Assembly (NCBI GenBank): GCA_964533785.1
Contig: CAZHNG010000131.1
Coordinates: 1 to 16,634, forward strand
DNA length: 16,634 bases
Reading direction: 5' to 3'
Source: JANQRV01 sp964533785
GTDB lineage: Bacteria; Bacteroidota; Bacteroidia; Chitinophagales; Saprospiraceae
How positions within the stretch are numbered: position 1 is the stretch's first letter; every line of letters begins with the position of its first letter. The notes under the pieces are model-generated. The model did not search any database. It was not told the origin of the DNA and was given only the letters and a program-made list of their open reading frames with translations. Positions 1-8,700 of the stretch are shown in pieces. The translations under genes were made by a program, and so were the position numbers.

Positions 1-156
1 TAACTAAAAACCAGCAAAATATACTTTAGTTAAATATTACTTGATGCCTATGGCAATTTCTGCGGGACGCTGATGCTTTGGCATCACCTACGTTTTTTGC
101 CTCGTTCAGCATAAAATTTGCCTCGCTTTCGCTCGTTCATGACCCACCGAACAAGT
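1..156. repeat. Non-coding edge with short direct and inverted repeats, possibly a REP-like element
   Basis: No gene is visible here. The stretch holds a perfect hairpin, TGATGC-TTTG-GCATCA (71-86), and a smaller one, TGCC-TAT-GGCA (45-55). TGATGCC at 42-48 can also pair with GGCATCA at 80-86, so two alternative folds are possible. TTTGCCTCG occurs twice (96-104 and 117-125), and CTCGTTCA occurs twice (101-108 and 132-139). A T-run at 93-98 follows the larger hairpin, so it could also end a rightward transcript entering from outside the window. Paired small hairpins plus direct repeats between genes fit a dispersed REP-like element. Only a search for other copies in the genome could show that. 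Confidence 0.3.
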
Positions 157-1059
157 CTAGTGGTATTTCCATCGCTTTCTTTTGGCCTTGGGCTTGATAA
201 AGGCCGTCTTTTCTGATGCAACATAGAAAAATCTTTCATTGACAAAATCAATGGATTCAAACTGGGTAGCTACCAATCCGGAAATCCTTTTTCGTTTCAG
301 TTTGCCACTAAAGAAATGATTACCAGGGTATTCTTTAAAGAAAAAAACAGAAGCAGAAGAGCAAGGAAAAATCCCCAACCATTTTTTATAATAATAAGAA
401 AGTAATGCAACGGTACCGCTGGGATGATGAATAGCCGCTCCCGTTACGACTCTCTTCTTCAATGTCAGACTATCTTGCAATACGGCGACCTGCTGTTGAC
501 CGGTTTTTGCAAGGGCATATTGCCGGGTAATAAATTGACTTTCGGGGAGTCTGTCTTTGGTAAATAAGTATAAGCTGTCTTTTAAACAAAAAAAGCCTTC
601 TACATTGAAGCTGATGCCGGGGTTAGATTGATTTTCGTAGGTATAGGATATGCTGTCCACTTTTTGAGATGCCGGCTGGAATTTATAAATCACCAATCTT
701 TTCCGGTTATTTCGATTGTTGCCAAAGTCTCCTATGTACAGCCAGCCTTCATTATCATAGGTGATGTCTTCCCAATCGATATGTTGACTCATAGGCACTT
801 CTACCGTCGCAAGCAGAAAGCCCTCGTCATTTGTTAAATACAATTTGGGCGCATCTCCACTATCATTGTGCCACCACATGCTGTCCTGGGAAACATAATA
901 TAAGCCTGATACTTCTTCCAATTGCCCGGGCAAGCGGATCTTTTTTTTAGGTTTTTGCTGGCCATATGCTGTTATTGCAATCAAAAAACAAAACACCATT
1001 AAGGCAAATAACCTTGTAATGCTTCTTTGCAATTTTGGAACTTTCTTATGCAATCTCAT
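157..1059 (-). CDS. Secreted beta-propeller-like protein of unknown function
   Basis: A 300-residue protein from the ATG at 1059. A TTG 14 codons upstream (1101) would also open the frame, but it would place an unlikely extension before the signal peptide. Residues 1-33 form a basic stretch followed by a hydrophobic segment ending in AYGQ, which is a plausible signal peptide for export. The mature part has the pattern of Bacteroidota propeller proteins: LEEVSGL (47-53), WHNDSGD (63-69), DWEDI (95-99), IGDFGNN (109-115) and FNVEGFF (151-157). Conserved acidic residues in such loops often bind metal in phytase-like or SdiA-regulated-like propellers, but no catalytic assignment can be made. The C-terminus is very basic (KPKAKRKRWKYH) and there is no obvious type IX sorting domain. 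It lies 64 bp downstream of the SIMPL-like gene on the same strand, so co-transcription is likely. The protein is real with high confidence; its function is unknown. Confidence 0.8.
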   Translation of the reverse strand: MRLHKKVPKLQRSITRLFALMVFCFLIAITAYGQQKPKKKIRLPGQLEEVSGLYYVSQDSMWWHNDSGDAPKLYLTNDEGFLLATVEVPMSQHIDWEDITYDNEGWLYIGDFGNNRNNRKRLVIYKFQPASQKVDSISYTYENQSNPGISFNVEGFFCLKDSLYLFTKDRLPESQFITRQYALAKTGQQQVAVLQDSLTLKKRVVTGAAIHHPSGTVALLSYYYKKWLGIFPCSSASVFFFKEYPGNHFFSGKLKRKRISGLVATQFESIDFVNERFFYVASEKTAFIKPKAKRKRWKYH

Positions 1060-1123
1060 ATTTTCCAATACTTTAAGTTGTGGTAGACCCTTTTGTAGCA
1101 ACTTTAAGGAGTGTTAGTATCAT

Positions 1124-2161
1124 TCAATTCCCAGATTCATCCCTCACTACCTCCAAAGTTTTGACATCACCTTCCGGTGTTACCAGGATAAACTCCTTTT
1201 GTCTTTCCACTTTGGTAGCGGGCTTCCTTTCCGGTAACGTGAACCGCACGAGCAAATTATAGGAGAATTGAACAGCCGGTTCCAGAATTTCAGGATTGAT
1301 GACAATATCATAATCATTGGCGGGAACGGCATCGTAAAAGCGGGAAACGGGTTTGTCGACCTTGTCTACTTTAACATCATTTCTCTGCTGCGCTGGCAAA
1401 GATTGCCCACTAAAGGCCTGATAGCTTTCGTAACGGTCACCAGGATAAGCGACCCATGCATTTTCTCCGGTTATGAGGTAAGCGGAATCCAGGTCAATTC
1501 CGTACGCTTTGTATTCGGTCTTGATCTGGTTAAGGTATTCCAGTGCTGCCCTTCGCAATTCACTGTATTTTTCATTAGGGTTTTCTACGTAATAATCTAC
1601 TTTGACGATATCGTAGATCTCCTGCTTTGCCGCAGCGGTAACGATCTGGTCAATTAATGAGGGATCAGTAAAACGAATGTGCATGTTTTTTTGTAATTCG
1701 AATCCAATAGGAATTTCCTTGTACGTCTTTTTTGAAAATAATTTTTTGGAAACATCAAATTCATACTTGGGCAAAAAGTTGACCATGTCCACGTAGATGT
1801 CTTCTGCGGGGATACCCAAGTTTTTTAGTTCACTGATAAAAGGTTGAATACGATTGCTCAAAGCGGTATTGGTCTGATCAGCGGTACTTCCTAATTGGAT
1901 AACATTAAATATCGCGGTGTAGGCGGTAGCTTTTTGGTTGGAAAGCGCATTGATACTGATGTCGAGCATATTATTACCGACAATGGTGGCCGCCTTCGCC
2001 ATGGAACGGTATTGGATGGACGGACCGAATTCGTTGGACTGTTGTGCTTGTAAAGGGATGTTGTTCGGGATTGCATTTTTTCGTTTGTAATTCCCGAGTA
2101 TTTGACCTATTGAAGAATAAGTCCAGAAAAGAATGAAAAAGAGGAGAAAATATGCTTTCAT
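1124..2161 (-). CDS. Secreted SIMPL (DUF541)-like protein
   Basis: A 345-residue protein starting at ATG 2161, with a hydrophobic signal peptide (residues 1-19, cleavage near SSIG/Q) and no lipobox cysteine. Residues about 60-260 resemble the SIMPL/DUF541 fold. There is an N-terminal strand (MLDISINALSNQKATAY), a long helix, then a segment reading LKNLGIPAEDIYVDMVNFLPKY (written here only as a pattern: LGI..EDI followed by an aromatic Y/P stretch). The LGI..EDI pattern is the most typical SIMPL feature. Many SIMPL proteins are periplasmic or outer-membrane proteins of unclear role, and some form ring-like oligomers. The C-terminal 80 residues (from about SRFYDAVPANDYDIVINPEI) form an extra beta-rich part. 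The gene lies 51 bp downstream of fmt, and the propeller gene follows it, so the three may share a transcript. A near-match to a Bacteroidota -7 element (CACCTTTG, 2198-2205 on this strand) could give it its own start. The family call is moderately sure; the function is not known. Confidence 0.65.
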   Translation of the reverse strand: MKAYFLLFFILFWTYSSIGQILGNYKRKNAIPNNIPLQAQQSNEFGPSIQYRSMAKAATIVGNNMLDISINALSNQKATAYTAIFNVIQLGSTADQTNTALSNRIQPFISELKNLGIPAEDIYVDMVNFLPKYEFDVSKKLFSKKTYKEIPIGFELQKNMHIRFTDPSLIDQIVTAAAKQEIYDIVKVDYYVENPNEKYSELRRAALEYLNQIKTEYKAYGIDLDSAYLITGENAWVAYPGDRYESYQAFSGQSLPAQQRNDVKVDKVDKPVSRFYDAVPANDYDIVINPEILEPAVQFSYNLLVRFTLPERKPATKVERQKEFILVTPEGDVKTLEVVRDESGN

Positions 2162-2212
2162 GGTATCCGGTTTTGTGATGATGACTTTAACTTAACGCAA
2201 AGGTGCGGAGAA

Positions 2213-3136
2213 CTAGTCCACTGTTTCCAGTAATTGGCTATATCCGTTTAAGAAATCTTTGATCTTCATTCGCTTACGGCCTTGTAGTTGCAATTTAAGC
2301 ACATTGACGAAACCATCCTGGGTAGCAATGAATAATTTTTTGGGCTCGACGATAAATGCTCCTGGCTGATATTCATGCTCTTGGAAGATGGGCTCTGTCC
2401 GCAGGATTTTCAACTCCTGTTCATTAATAGTTGTCCAGGCAGTAGGGTAGGGGCTAAGCCCTCTGATGAAATCGTGTACTTTCCGAGTAGTTTGGGCAAA
2501 GTTGATTTCGCAGGTTTCGTGGTATATTTTGGGGGCTTTGGTGGCCAATTGATCATCTTGCTTTTTCAGTTCGAATTTACCTTTTTCGATCAATTGGACG
2601 GTTTTAAGAACGACTTCAGCGCCGAGGTGCATCATGCGATCGTGCACATCACCGGCAGTATCCATAGGTTGAATGGGCATGCTTTCCTGGAGGATTACAT
2701 CACCGGTATCAATTTTTTCCTGAATGAAAAAGGAAGTAACACCCGTTTCTTTTTCGCCGTTGATAACGGCCCAGTTAATGGGGGCTGCCCCCCGGTATTT
2801 GGGAAGTAAAGAACCATGCAAGTTGAATGTTCCATACCGAGGCATGGACCAAACGGCTTTGGGTAACATTCTAAAGGCAACCACCACCTGCAAATCAGCA
2901 GCCAAAGCAGCTAAAGCCTTTTGAAATTCTGGAGCCTTTAAGTTTTTGGGCTGTAAAACTGGAATATCTTTCTCAAGGGCATATTTTTTGACCGCAGATT
3001 GCAATAACTTCTTACCGCCGCGACCGCCGTATTTATCCGTTGCGGTGATGACCCCTACTACGTCGTACCCATTTTCTACTAAAATCGCTAAAGAAGGAAC
3101 TGCAAATTCGGGCGTACCCATGAAAACTATTTTCAT
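2213..3136 (-). CDS. fmt: Methionyl-tRNA formyltransferase
   Basis: This cytosolic enzyme transfers a formyl group from 10-formyltetrahydrofolate to the methionine on initiator tRNA, giving fMet-tRNA for translation initiation. The protein is 307 residues from the ATG at 3136, the usual length for Fmt. An in-frame upstream start would add ten residues (MIVECNKNNI) ahead of the conserved N-terminus MKIVFMGTPEFAVPSL, so it was not chosen. The folate-binding and catalytic core is intact: NLHGSLLPKYRGAAPINW (105-122) contains the catalytic Asn105 and His107, and KIDTGDVIL (141-149) contains the catalytic Asp143. Residues from about 205 to the end form the C-terminal OB-like tRNA-binding domain. 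In many bacteria fmt lies beside def (peptide deformylase), but here it heads a run with two secreted proteins of unknown function, so the context says nothing about its role. It diverges from the hydrolase gene with 35 bp between start codons. Confidence 0.97.
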   Translation of the reverse strand: MKIVFMGTPEFAVPSLAILVENGYDVVGVITATDKYGGRGGKKLLQSAVKKYALEKDIPVLQPKNLKAPEFQKALAALAADLQVVVAFRMLPKAVWSMPRYGTFNLHGSLLPKYRGAAPINWAVINGEKETGVTSFFIQEKIDTGDVILQESMPIQPMDTAGDVHDRMMHLGAEVVLKTVQLIEKGKFELKKQDDQLATKAPKIYHETCEINFAQTTRKVHDFIRGLSPYPTAWTTINEQELKILRTEPIFQEHEYQPGAFIVEPKKLFIATQDGFVNVLKLQLQGRKRMKIKDFLNGYSQLLETVD

Positions 3137-3141
3137 AATAT

Positions 3142-3149
3142 TATTTTTG
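3142..3149 (+). promoter_or_regulatory. Probable -7 element (TATTTTTG) of the hydrolase gene
   Basis: TATTTTTG matches the Bacteroidota -7 consensus TAnnTTTG exactly and ends 22 bp before the ATG at 3172, implying a very short leader. I see no clear TTG -33 element at the usual distance, because that DNA lies within the start of fmt. Confidence 0.4.
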
Positions 3150-3171
3150 TTGCATTCAACTATCACTAACT

Positions 3172-4047
3172 ATGGAAGCAGGTAAACAAGTTTCGAAAAT
3201 ACTGGAAAAATTTGACTCCGATATCGATGGCTTAAAAATATATTACAAAGCCTGGTGGGTAGACGATCCTATTGCGGTCATTGGAATTGTTCATGGATTG
3301 GGCGAGCATTGTAATAGATATCAGGAACTTGCACAATTTTTCAATAAGCAGCAGTATGCAGTGGTCGCTTACGACCGGCGCGGGCATGGCCGGTCTGAAG
3401 GAAAGCTCGGACATACCAACAGCTTTGAATCTTTGCTGAAAGAAATTGAACTATTATTTGCCTGGGCAAAAGAAATGGCAACGGATGCTCCGCAATTGAT
3501 TTATGGGCATAGTATGGGAGGAAACCTTGCTTTGCATTATTGTTTGGAGAATCGTTCCCCCCTAATAGGTTGTATGACCAGTGCTCCCTGGATCCGGCTT
3601 CCTAAGCCTACTCCGCCGGCGCTAATAGCCCTGGCAAAGTTTATGAATGTTATATGGCCTTCTTTTTCTCAGGATAATGGATTGGAAACTCAGTTTTTGT
3701 GTTCGGATCCACAGGTGGTCCAGGATTACCTGAATGACCCTTTGGTACATAGTAGAATTAGCGCCAGAATGGCCGTTAGCATGTTTGAGGCAGCAGACAA
3801 ATTAGACCAGTACGAAGGAGCGTTTCCGGTGCCGGCCCTGCTGATGCACGGAACGGCGGATAATTACACTGCTCCCGAAGGTACGGAGGCTTTCGCTGAA
3901 AGAGTATCGGGGCAGGTATCTCTGAAACTTTGGCCGGGAATGTACCACGAAATTCACCATGAACCCAACCGGCACCTGGTTTTGGAAGAGATCATGAAAT
4001 GGCTGAAGGGGCAATGGGCAATGGGCAATGAGAGCAATGAACAATGA
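3172..4047 (+). CDS. Alpha/beta hydrolase, monoacylglycerol lipase/lysophospholipase type
   Basis: A 291-residue soluble serine hydrolase with no signal peptide. All parts of the family signature are present: the oxyanion-hole motif HGLGEH (41-46), DRRGHGRSEG (68-77), the nucleophile elbow GHSMGG with Ser114, the acid Asp230 in MHGTAD, and His259 in GMYHEIHHE. This pattern is that of bacterial monoacylglycerol lipases and lysophospholipases (Hydrolase_4/PldB-like), which cleave acyl esters of mono-acyl lipids. The exact substrate cannot be read from sequence. The last dozen residues (GQWAMGNESNEQ) and the stop codon are encoded by a 7-bp tandem repeat that begins at 4012. The native protein therefore probably ended near residue 279, and the tail was added when the repeat arrived or expanded. 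The gene stands alone, diverging from fmt and converging on the glycosyltransferase gene. Confidence 0.9.
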   Translation: MEAGKQVSKILEKFDSDIDGLKIYYKAWWVDDPIAVIGIVHGLGEHCNRYQELAQFFNKQQYAVVAYDRRGHGRSEGKLGHTNSFESLLKEIELLFAWAKEMATDAPQLIYGHSMGGNLALHYCLENRSPLIGCMTSAPWIRLPKPTPPALIALAKFMNVIWPSFSQDNGLETQFLCSDPQVVQDYLNDPLVHSRISARMAVSMFEAADKLDQYEGAFPVPALLMHGTADNYTAPEGTEAFAERVSGQVSLKLWPGMYHEIHHEPNRHLVLEEIMKWLKGQWAMGNESNEQ

Positions 4048-4104
4048 GCAATGAACAATGAGCAATGAACAATGAACAATTAACAATTAACAATGTGCAA
4101 TGTG
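4012..4104. repeat. Heptanucleotide tandem array (CAATGRR-type), 13 units
   Basis: Thirteen copies of a 7-bp unit run head to tail. In order they are CAATGGG twice, CAATGAG (followed by a 2-bp AG insertion at 4033-4034), CAATGAA, CAATGAG, CAATGAA, CAATGAG, CAATGAA twice, CAATTAA twice and CAATGTG twice. The array starts inside the hydrolase reading frame and stops 4 bp before the stop codon of the convergent glycosyltransferase. Seven is not a multiple of three, so a ribosome in any frame on the + strand soon meets the TGA in CAATGAR. On the other strand the array has no stop codons and yields a spurious open frame. It resembles the short tandemly repeated repetitive (STRR) heptamers known from cyanobacteria. 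Neighbouring units are more alike than distant ones, as expected from slippage or local duplication. Confidence 0.95.
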
Positions 4105-4108
4105 CAGG

Positions 4109-5548
4109 TCAACTGCCATCTTCTTTTTTTCCAATAAGTTGCACCATTTTACAGGGGCCATCGGTATTGACTTCTTTAATGGAATAACTGGTAATCACGC
4201 GATCGTATTTTGCCGGATCACAAACCAAAATGTGGTCTCCGATCTGGTGAGTTTTTTGTTCCAGGTAAGTAATGACGGATATCTCTTTATCGAATTGCTC
4301 ATTCAATAATTGGGCATAGAAGGCAGCCTGTACATTATATTCATATCCATAGACGGTGTAGGAATTGAGGCTCGTTTTTTTCATGAGGTATGCGTATTGA
4401 TTAGGTTCTTCCGGCCAACGCTGATTGAGATTGGTTTTTAACACCTTATAATAACCTATCAGGAAAAGTATGGTTACACCTGTTAATAACATGAAATTTG
4501 GCCGATTATCAGGGGATGAAATTCTTTTTTTTCCGATTTTTAGATGAGTCAGCGTCACTCCCAGCAGGATTGCTGCCAGCGGATAGAGCATAGTATCATA
4601 CCAATACAATTTGGTTTGCGATAGCGTAATGAGCAGGGCAAAACTAATGATAGCAATCACTACTAGAGCAATAAAACTTTTATGCCCTTTACAAATAAAT
4701 GCAAGCGGTAACAATAGACACCAGGGGAAAAAACCTTTTTCAAAAAACTGTTGCAAATAAAAATACCAGGGGAGTTTATGGTTTTCAATGGTGCCGGTAT
4801 AACGTCCCCATACTGTATCCCAGACTAAATCGAAAAAGCCTGGAAAGAGCATATCCATTAACCAGTAATAGGCAACGATGGTGAATATGCTTATCGCTAA
4901 TACGAGATAGACCAATCTTTGCCGGATGATTTTTGTGAATTCCCGGGCGTAGATGGAATAGACCAAAAAAGCTTGGAACAGAAAAAAGGCCATAATCCCC
5001 TTTGTAAAAAAAGCGCCAAGTGTCGCCAAGGTGAAAAGAACTAAATGCTTGGGTTGATACGCTTTACTGATATAAAAGTAAAAAGCAAAAAGCTGTAATA
5101 ACAAAAAAAAGAGGATTAAAACATCGTGATCGCCCGTTCTTACTACGTGCTCGCGGATATAGCCCCAGCTGCTCAACAGGATTATTCCGCTCAAAAAGCC
5201 TGGCCAGTAGGATCGGGTTATCTGATGCAGCATTTCAACGATCAGCACGACCGTAAGCATTGTAAATAAAGCTATTGGCATACGAAGAGCCCATTCTGTG
5301 TAGCCGAAAAGTTCAAAGGAAATAGCTTGAAGAAAAGAACCTAAGGGTGGTTTCAAATTAGGATAAGAAGTGATTCCCGGGTATTGCTCAAAATTTTTAA
5401 GATAGGCGTGTTCGGTAGAAAAGTGGTAGGCCCTCATTGCGTAAAGGGATTCATCCCACGCCTTAAAAGGTTGCTTGCCCAATTGATGAAAAACAGGCAG
5501 ATAGGCAATCAGAAAAAGCCCGGTGTAGAATAAATATTTTTTTTTCAT
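4109..5548 (-). CDS. Glycosyltransferase family 39 / ArnT-like membrane protein
   Basis: A 479-residue integral membrane protein with roughly ten or more hydrophobic segments across residues 1-385, then a soluble C-terminal part of about 95 residues. It has the hallmarks of the GT-C class of lipid-linked-sugar transferases (PMT/ArnT type): an acidic pair in the first periplasmic loop (AWDESLY, Asp32-Glu33), YPNLKPPLG (62-70) and a second-loop motif RTGDHD (137-142). Such enzymes take a sugar from a polyprenyl-phosphate donor and add it to lipid A, protein or another envelope acceptor on the periplasmic side. Donor and acceptor cannot be told from this sequence, and no glycan cluster surrounds it. 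The start is the ATG at 5548, followed by MKKKYLFY and the first membrane helix. A good Bacteroidota promoter lies just upstream on the same strand. The 3' end abuts the heptamer array. Confidence 0.85.
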   Translation of the reverse strand: MKKKYLFYTGLFLIAYLPVFHQLGKQPFKAWDESLYAMRAYHFSTEHAYLKNFEQYPGITSYPNLKPPLGSFLQAISFELFGYTEWALRMPIALFTMLTVVLIVEMLHQITRSYWPGFLSGIILLSSWGYIREHVVRTGDHDVLILFFLLLQLFAFYFYISKAYQPKHLVLFTLATLGAFFTKGIMAFFLFQAFLVYSIYAREFTKIIRQRLVYLVLAISIFTIVAYYWLMDMLFPGFFDLVWDTVWGRYTGTIENHKLPWYFYLQQFFEKGFFPWCLLLPLAFICKGHKSFIALVVIAIISFALLITLSQTKLYWYDTMLYPLAAILLGVTLTHLKIGKKRISSPDNRPNFMLLTGVTILFLIGYYKVLKTNLNQRWPEEPNQYAYLMKKTSLNSYTVYGYEYNVQAAFYAQLLNEQFDKEISVITYLEQKTHQIGDHILVCDPAKYDRVITSYSIKEVNTDGPCKMVQLIGKKEDGS

Positions 5549-5568
5549 TTACTGGTTTTTTTGTTCGG

Positions 5569-5596
5569 CAAAGATAGAATGAATTGTCCAAGTCAA
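5569..5596 (-). promoter_or_regulatory. Promoter of the GT39 glycosyltransferase gene
   Basis: Read on the minus strand, a TTG (5596-5594) is followed after 17 bp by TATCTTTG (5576-5569), which matches the Bacteroidota -33/-7 pattern TTG...TAnnTTTG. The -7 element is 20 bp from the start codon at 5548. Its -33 region overlaps the -33 region of the oppositely directed promoter. Confidence 0.55.
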
Positions 5597-5614
5597 TGGA
5601 TGTTATTACCTTTG
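5584..5614 (+). promoter_or_regulatory. Promoter of the CHU_C-domain protein gene
   Basis: TTG (5584-5586) and TACCTTTG (5607-5614) with a 20-bp spacer match the Bacteroidota -33/-7 pattern. Transcription would begin near 5620, giving a leader of about 115 nt before the ATG at 5735. The element shares bases 5584-5596 with the divergent promoter, so the two probably cannot both be bound by polymerase at once. Confidence 0.55.
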
Positions 5615-5632
5615 CATGGCAACTATTGAATT

Positions 5633-5719
5633 ATGAGTGTTCCTGATCCGGGGCAACTACTCATACAGAATAATCTCTCCCGTAAGACCACCTTCACTGA
5701 TAGCATCCGATTTTTTTAA
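5633..5719 (+). other. Possible 28-codon upstream ORF in the leader of the CHU_C gene
   Basis: An ATG at 5633 opens a 28-residue frame (MSVPDPGQLLIQNNLSRKTT then FTDSIRFF) that ends in TAA at 5717-5719, 15 bp before the ATG of the large secreted protein. A still smaller frame (MATIEL, 5616-5636) ends in a TGA that overlaps this ATG as ATGA, the usual form of translational coupling. There is no clear ribosome binding site, and neither peptide resembles anything I know. Short frames like this arise by chance, so this is only a candidate regulatory or coupled leader ORF. Confidence 0.2.
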
Positions 5720-5734
5720 GGTCAGAAAAATACT

Positions 5735-8700
5735 ATGAGAAAATTATTATCCCATTCATTTCGGGCAATGAGTCTGCCTGCGCTGTTTTTTATTTTCTTC
5801 AGTTTCAATCATGTTGGCATGGCTCAATTGCCGGCATGTACGAATGATCTGCCATGTGATGCGGTAGACCTTGGAGTTATTTCCTATGGCCAAATAATCG
5901 GCGATAAAAACCTCGGTATTTATGACAATACCTGCGGGACCAATCAGAATGAACCAAATCCTTTCGACTTCAGGGGCAGGTGGAACGACGCAGGCGTGTG
6001 GTTTAAAATTACAACAGACGACAATCCTGAATTTTTGTATTTCGAAGCCATCAGTGATCCCGAAAATACGGGCGATCCAGTGGATCTAGAGTTTACACTG
6101 TACGAATCAACTGCCAGTTGTTTGGCAGGCTTGGAGTTTATACAGTCAAAATTTGACGATAATTCCCAGGACATCAGTGCAGTACTCTCTTGCCCAAAAC
6201 CAAATACTAACTATTATTTACTGGTAGATGGATCGGGAGGGGACCCTCTTCTGCGGCGGGGAGTTTTTGGTTTACAGGTATCTCAACCACTAGTAAACAG
6301 AGGGGCTGACTTGATTTGTGATGCTCATCAGTTAGGGGTGATTCCCGAAGGAGGAACAGTACAAACGGACAGGCCCTGGTCCAACTACTGTTCTACGGGG
6401 ACCGGTGATCCGGAAAGATCTGCAAATTTCAGGATACAGGTAGGGGTGTGGTTTGAGTTCTTGGCTCCTCCTTCGGGCCATATTGTCATTAATGTACCTC
6501 CTGATTCGAGTATACAACCCCTGGGGGCTCAGATCGCCGTCTTTGGTACCGACGATGGTACCTGTGACGGAAATTTTATAGAATTTGGCAGTGTTGATAA
6601 TTTTAACCGGGAACCCAGCCCACTGGAAGTAAGTTGTTTGATTCCCGATCAATCCTACTGGTTGGTTGTAGATGGGTTTGGTACCGGCGGACAAGGTATT
6701 TTTAATATGTCCATCACTGATGCTGGTGATATTACTCCCCGGACTAGGATCGATACGGTCATTTGCGCAGGAGAATCCTTTAGTGTGGGAGCCAGTACTT
6801 ATACTGCGACTGGTAATTTCGAAGAGGTCATTAATTTATACGAAGGCTGTGACAGTATCGTCTTTACTGATTTAACGGTTTTGGAGCCTGTTGCCATTGA
6901 AGTAATTATTGACCAGCCGGCAATTGGGTTGAACGAAGCGAATGGTATTGCTACAGCAGTAGTAAGCGGCGGTACCGGAAATTATACCGTGAATTGGAGC
7001 AACGGCGAATCAGGTGCTGTAGCTAGTGCTTTGGTGGGAAATCAGGAGCATTGCATCACCGTCGTCGATGACCTGGGTTGCACGGGAGAATATTGTTTTA
7101 TTATGGAATTGGAAACCATTATATCACCTTCCTTTTCGGCATCGCGTTTAGATTGTTTTGGAGATACGAATGGAACGCTGATTTTTAACGTTAACGGTGG
7201 TATTGCGCCCTATGATTATTCATTCCTGAGCCAAAATGGGAATGTAATGGCTAATGGTTCTATTGAAGCGGATGGAAGGGACGTACAATTTGCGGATCTT
7301 TCAGGTGGGAGCTACGAAATAAGAGTTAATGACGGATTTGGCGATACTACATTTATCGTAAATGTCTTTGAGCCGGAATTACTTAATATCGGTCAGAATA
7401 TGCTGACGAATGCCAGTTGTTATGGGGAGTGTGACGGAACGATTGAGTTGGAAATAACAGGAGGTACGGGCAATTATAGTTTTCAATGGAATGACGGACA
7501 AATTGCGGGAATGCAGCGCAATGATCTTTGTGCAGGAAACTACCAGGTGACCGTTACCGATGGTAATGGTTGCCTGGCGGAATATGACTTTGTGATCAGG
7601 GAACCGGAAGAATTTGTGGTAACTCCAGTCGTACGGCAGGATGTCTCTTGTTTTGCTGGAAGTGACGGAATGGCTGAAGTCAGTACGAACGGTAATCCAG
7701 TGAGTTATATCTGGAACAATGGGGTAGACTTACCCGCGAATGACAATCTTCCCGCCGGCAGCTACTCGGTTACGGTGACAAATGTAGATGGTTGTACCGC
7801 TAATGTTTCGGTGATTATTGATCAACCGGCTGCTCCTTTGGCTGCTGAAATCGCTATTGAAAAGCCGATTAGTTGCGCAGGCAGCAATGACGGGCGTCTT
7901 CGGGCGATCGCTTCAGGACCAGGTGAAGTATTAGAGTACCGGTGGAATAATGCTAGTGATCAGAGAATTCCTTCTAATCTGGGACCTGGTGATTACAGCG
8001 TTACGATCGTTAATGAAAAGTCCTGTGAGGCCAGTGCGGGCATTACGCTTACGGAGCCAGAGCCTTTGGAAGTTGAATACGAAGTACAACCGATCACTTG
8101 TTTGGATAATAGTGATTTCGGGGGGGTATTGATTACCAATATCACGGGAGGAACACCGGATTATGAATTTTCAGTGAATGCAGGGCCATTTCAAAAATCC
8201 TTCACTTTTGGTAATCTTACGGAAGGCGAGTATGATCTGACTGTCAAGGATGGATCCGGTTGCCGCCTTGATTACCAGTTTTTTGTAGAGGGGCCACCCG
8301 AAGTGGTTGTAGACCTGGGAGGGAATCAGGTGATAAAATTGGGGGAAACCCTTGATCTGAAAGCACAAACGAATATGGAAGGCCTGGACATTGAGTGGTT
8401 TTTAAACGATAGTATTCTCAACGAAACCGGCAATACCTTGTCAAACCTACAATTAATAAACAATAGTTGGTACCGGGTACATGTTTTTGATCCGGTTACC
8501 TTATGCGAGGATAGTGACGAAGTGTACATTCAGGTGCAAAAACAAAGACGCGTTTTTATTCCAACGGCTTTCAGTCCGAACGGTGATGGAGAAAATGACC
8601 TGTTTATGGTATACGGCGGTCCGGAAGTGTCGATGATCAAAGAATTCAGTGTGTTCGACCGCAATGGATCATTGGTTTTCCAGGCACGTGATTTCTTCCC

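Noticed and set aside
1268..1657. 129-codon plus-strand frame antisense to the SIMPL-like gene
   Set aside because: It is contained in a gene with a signal peptide and family pattern on the other strand. Its hydrophobic composition is a product of reading the complement.
2375..2809. 144-codon plus-strand frame antisense to fmt
   Set aside because: fmt is certain, with an intact active site. This frame is its complement and has no protein-like motif.
3137..3166. Longer fmt start adding MIVECNKNNI
   Set aside because: The conserved Fmt N-terminus MKIVFMGTPEFAVPSL begins at the internal ATG; the extra residues match nothing in the family and would take up most of the short divergent region.
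3802..4086. 94-codon minus-strand frame starting MLIVHCSLLIVHC
   Set aside because: It reads through the heptamer array, which has no stops on that strand, and then runs antisense to the hydrolase. Its repetitive start is a translation of the DNA repeat, not a protein.
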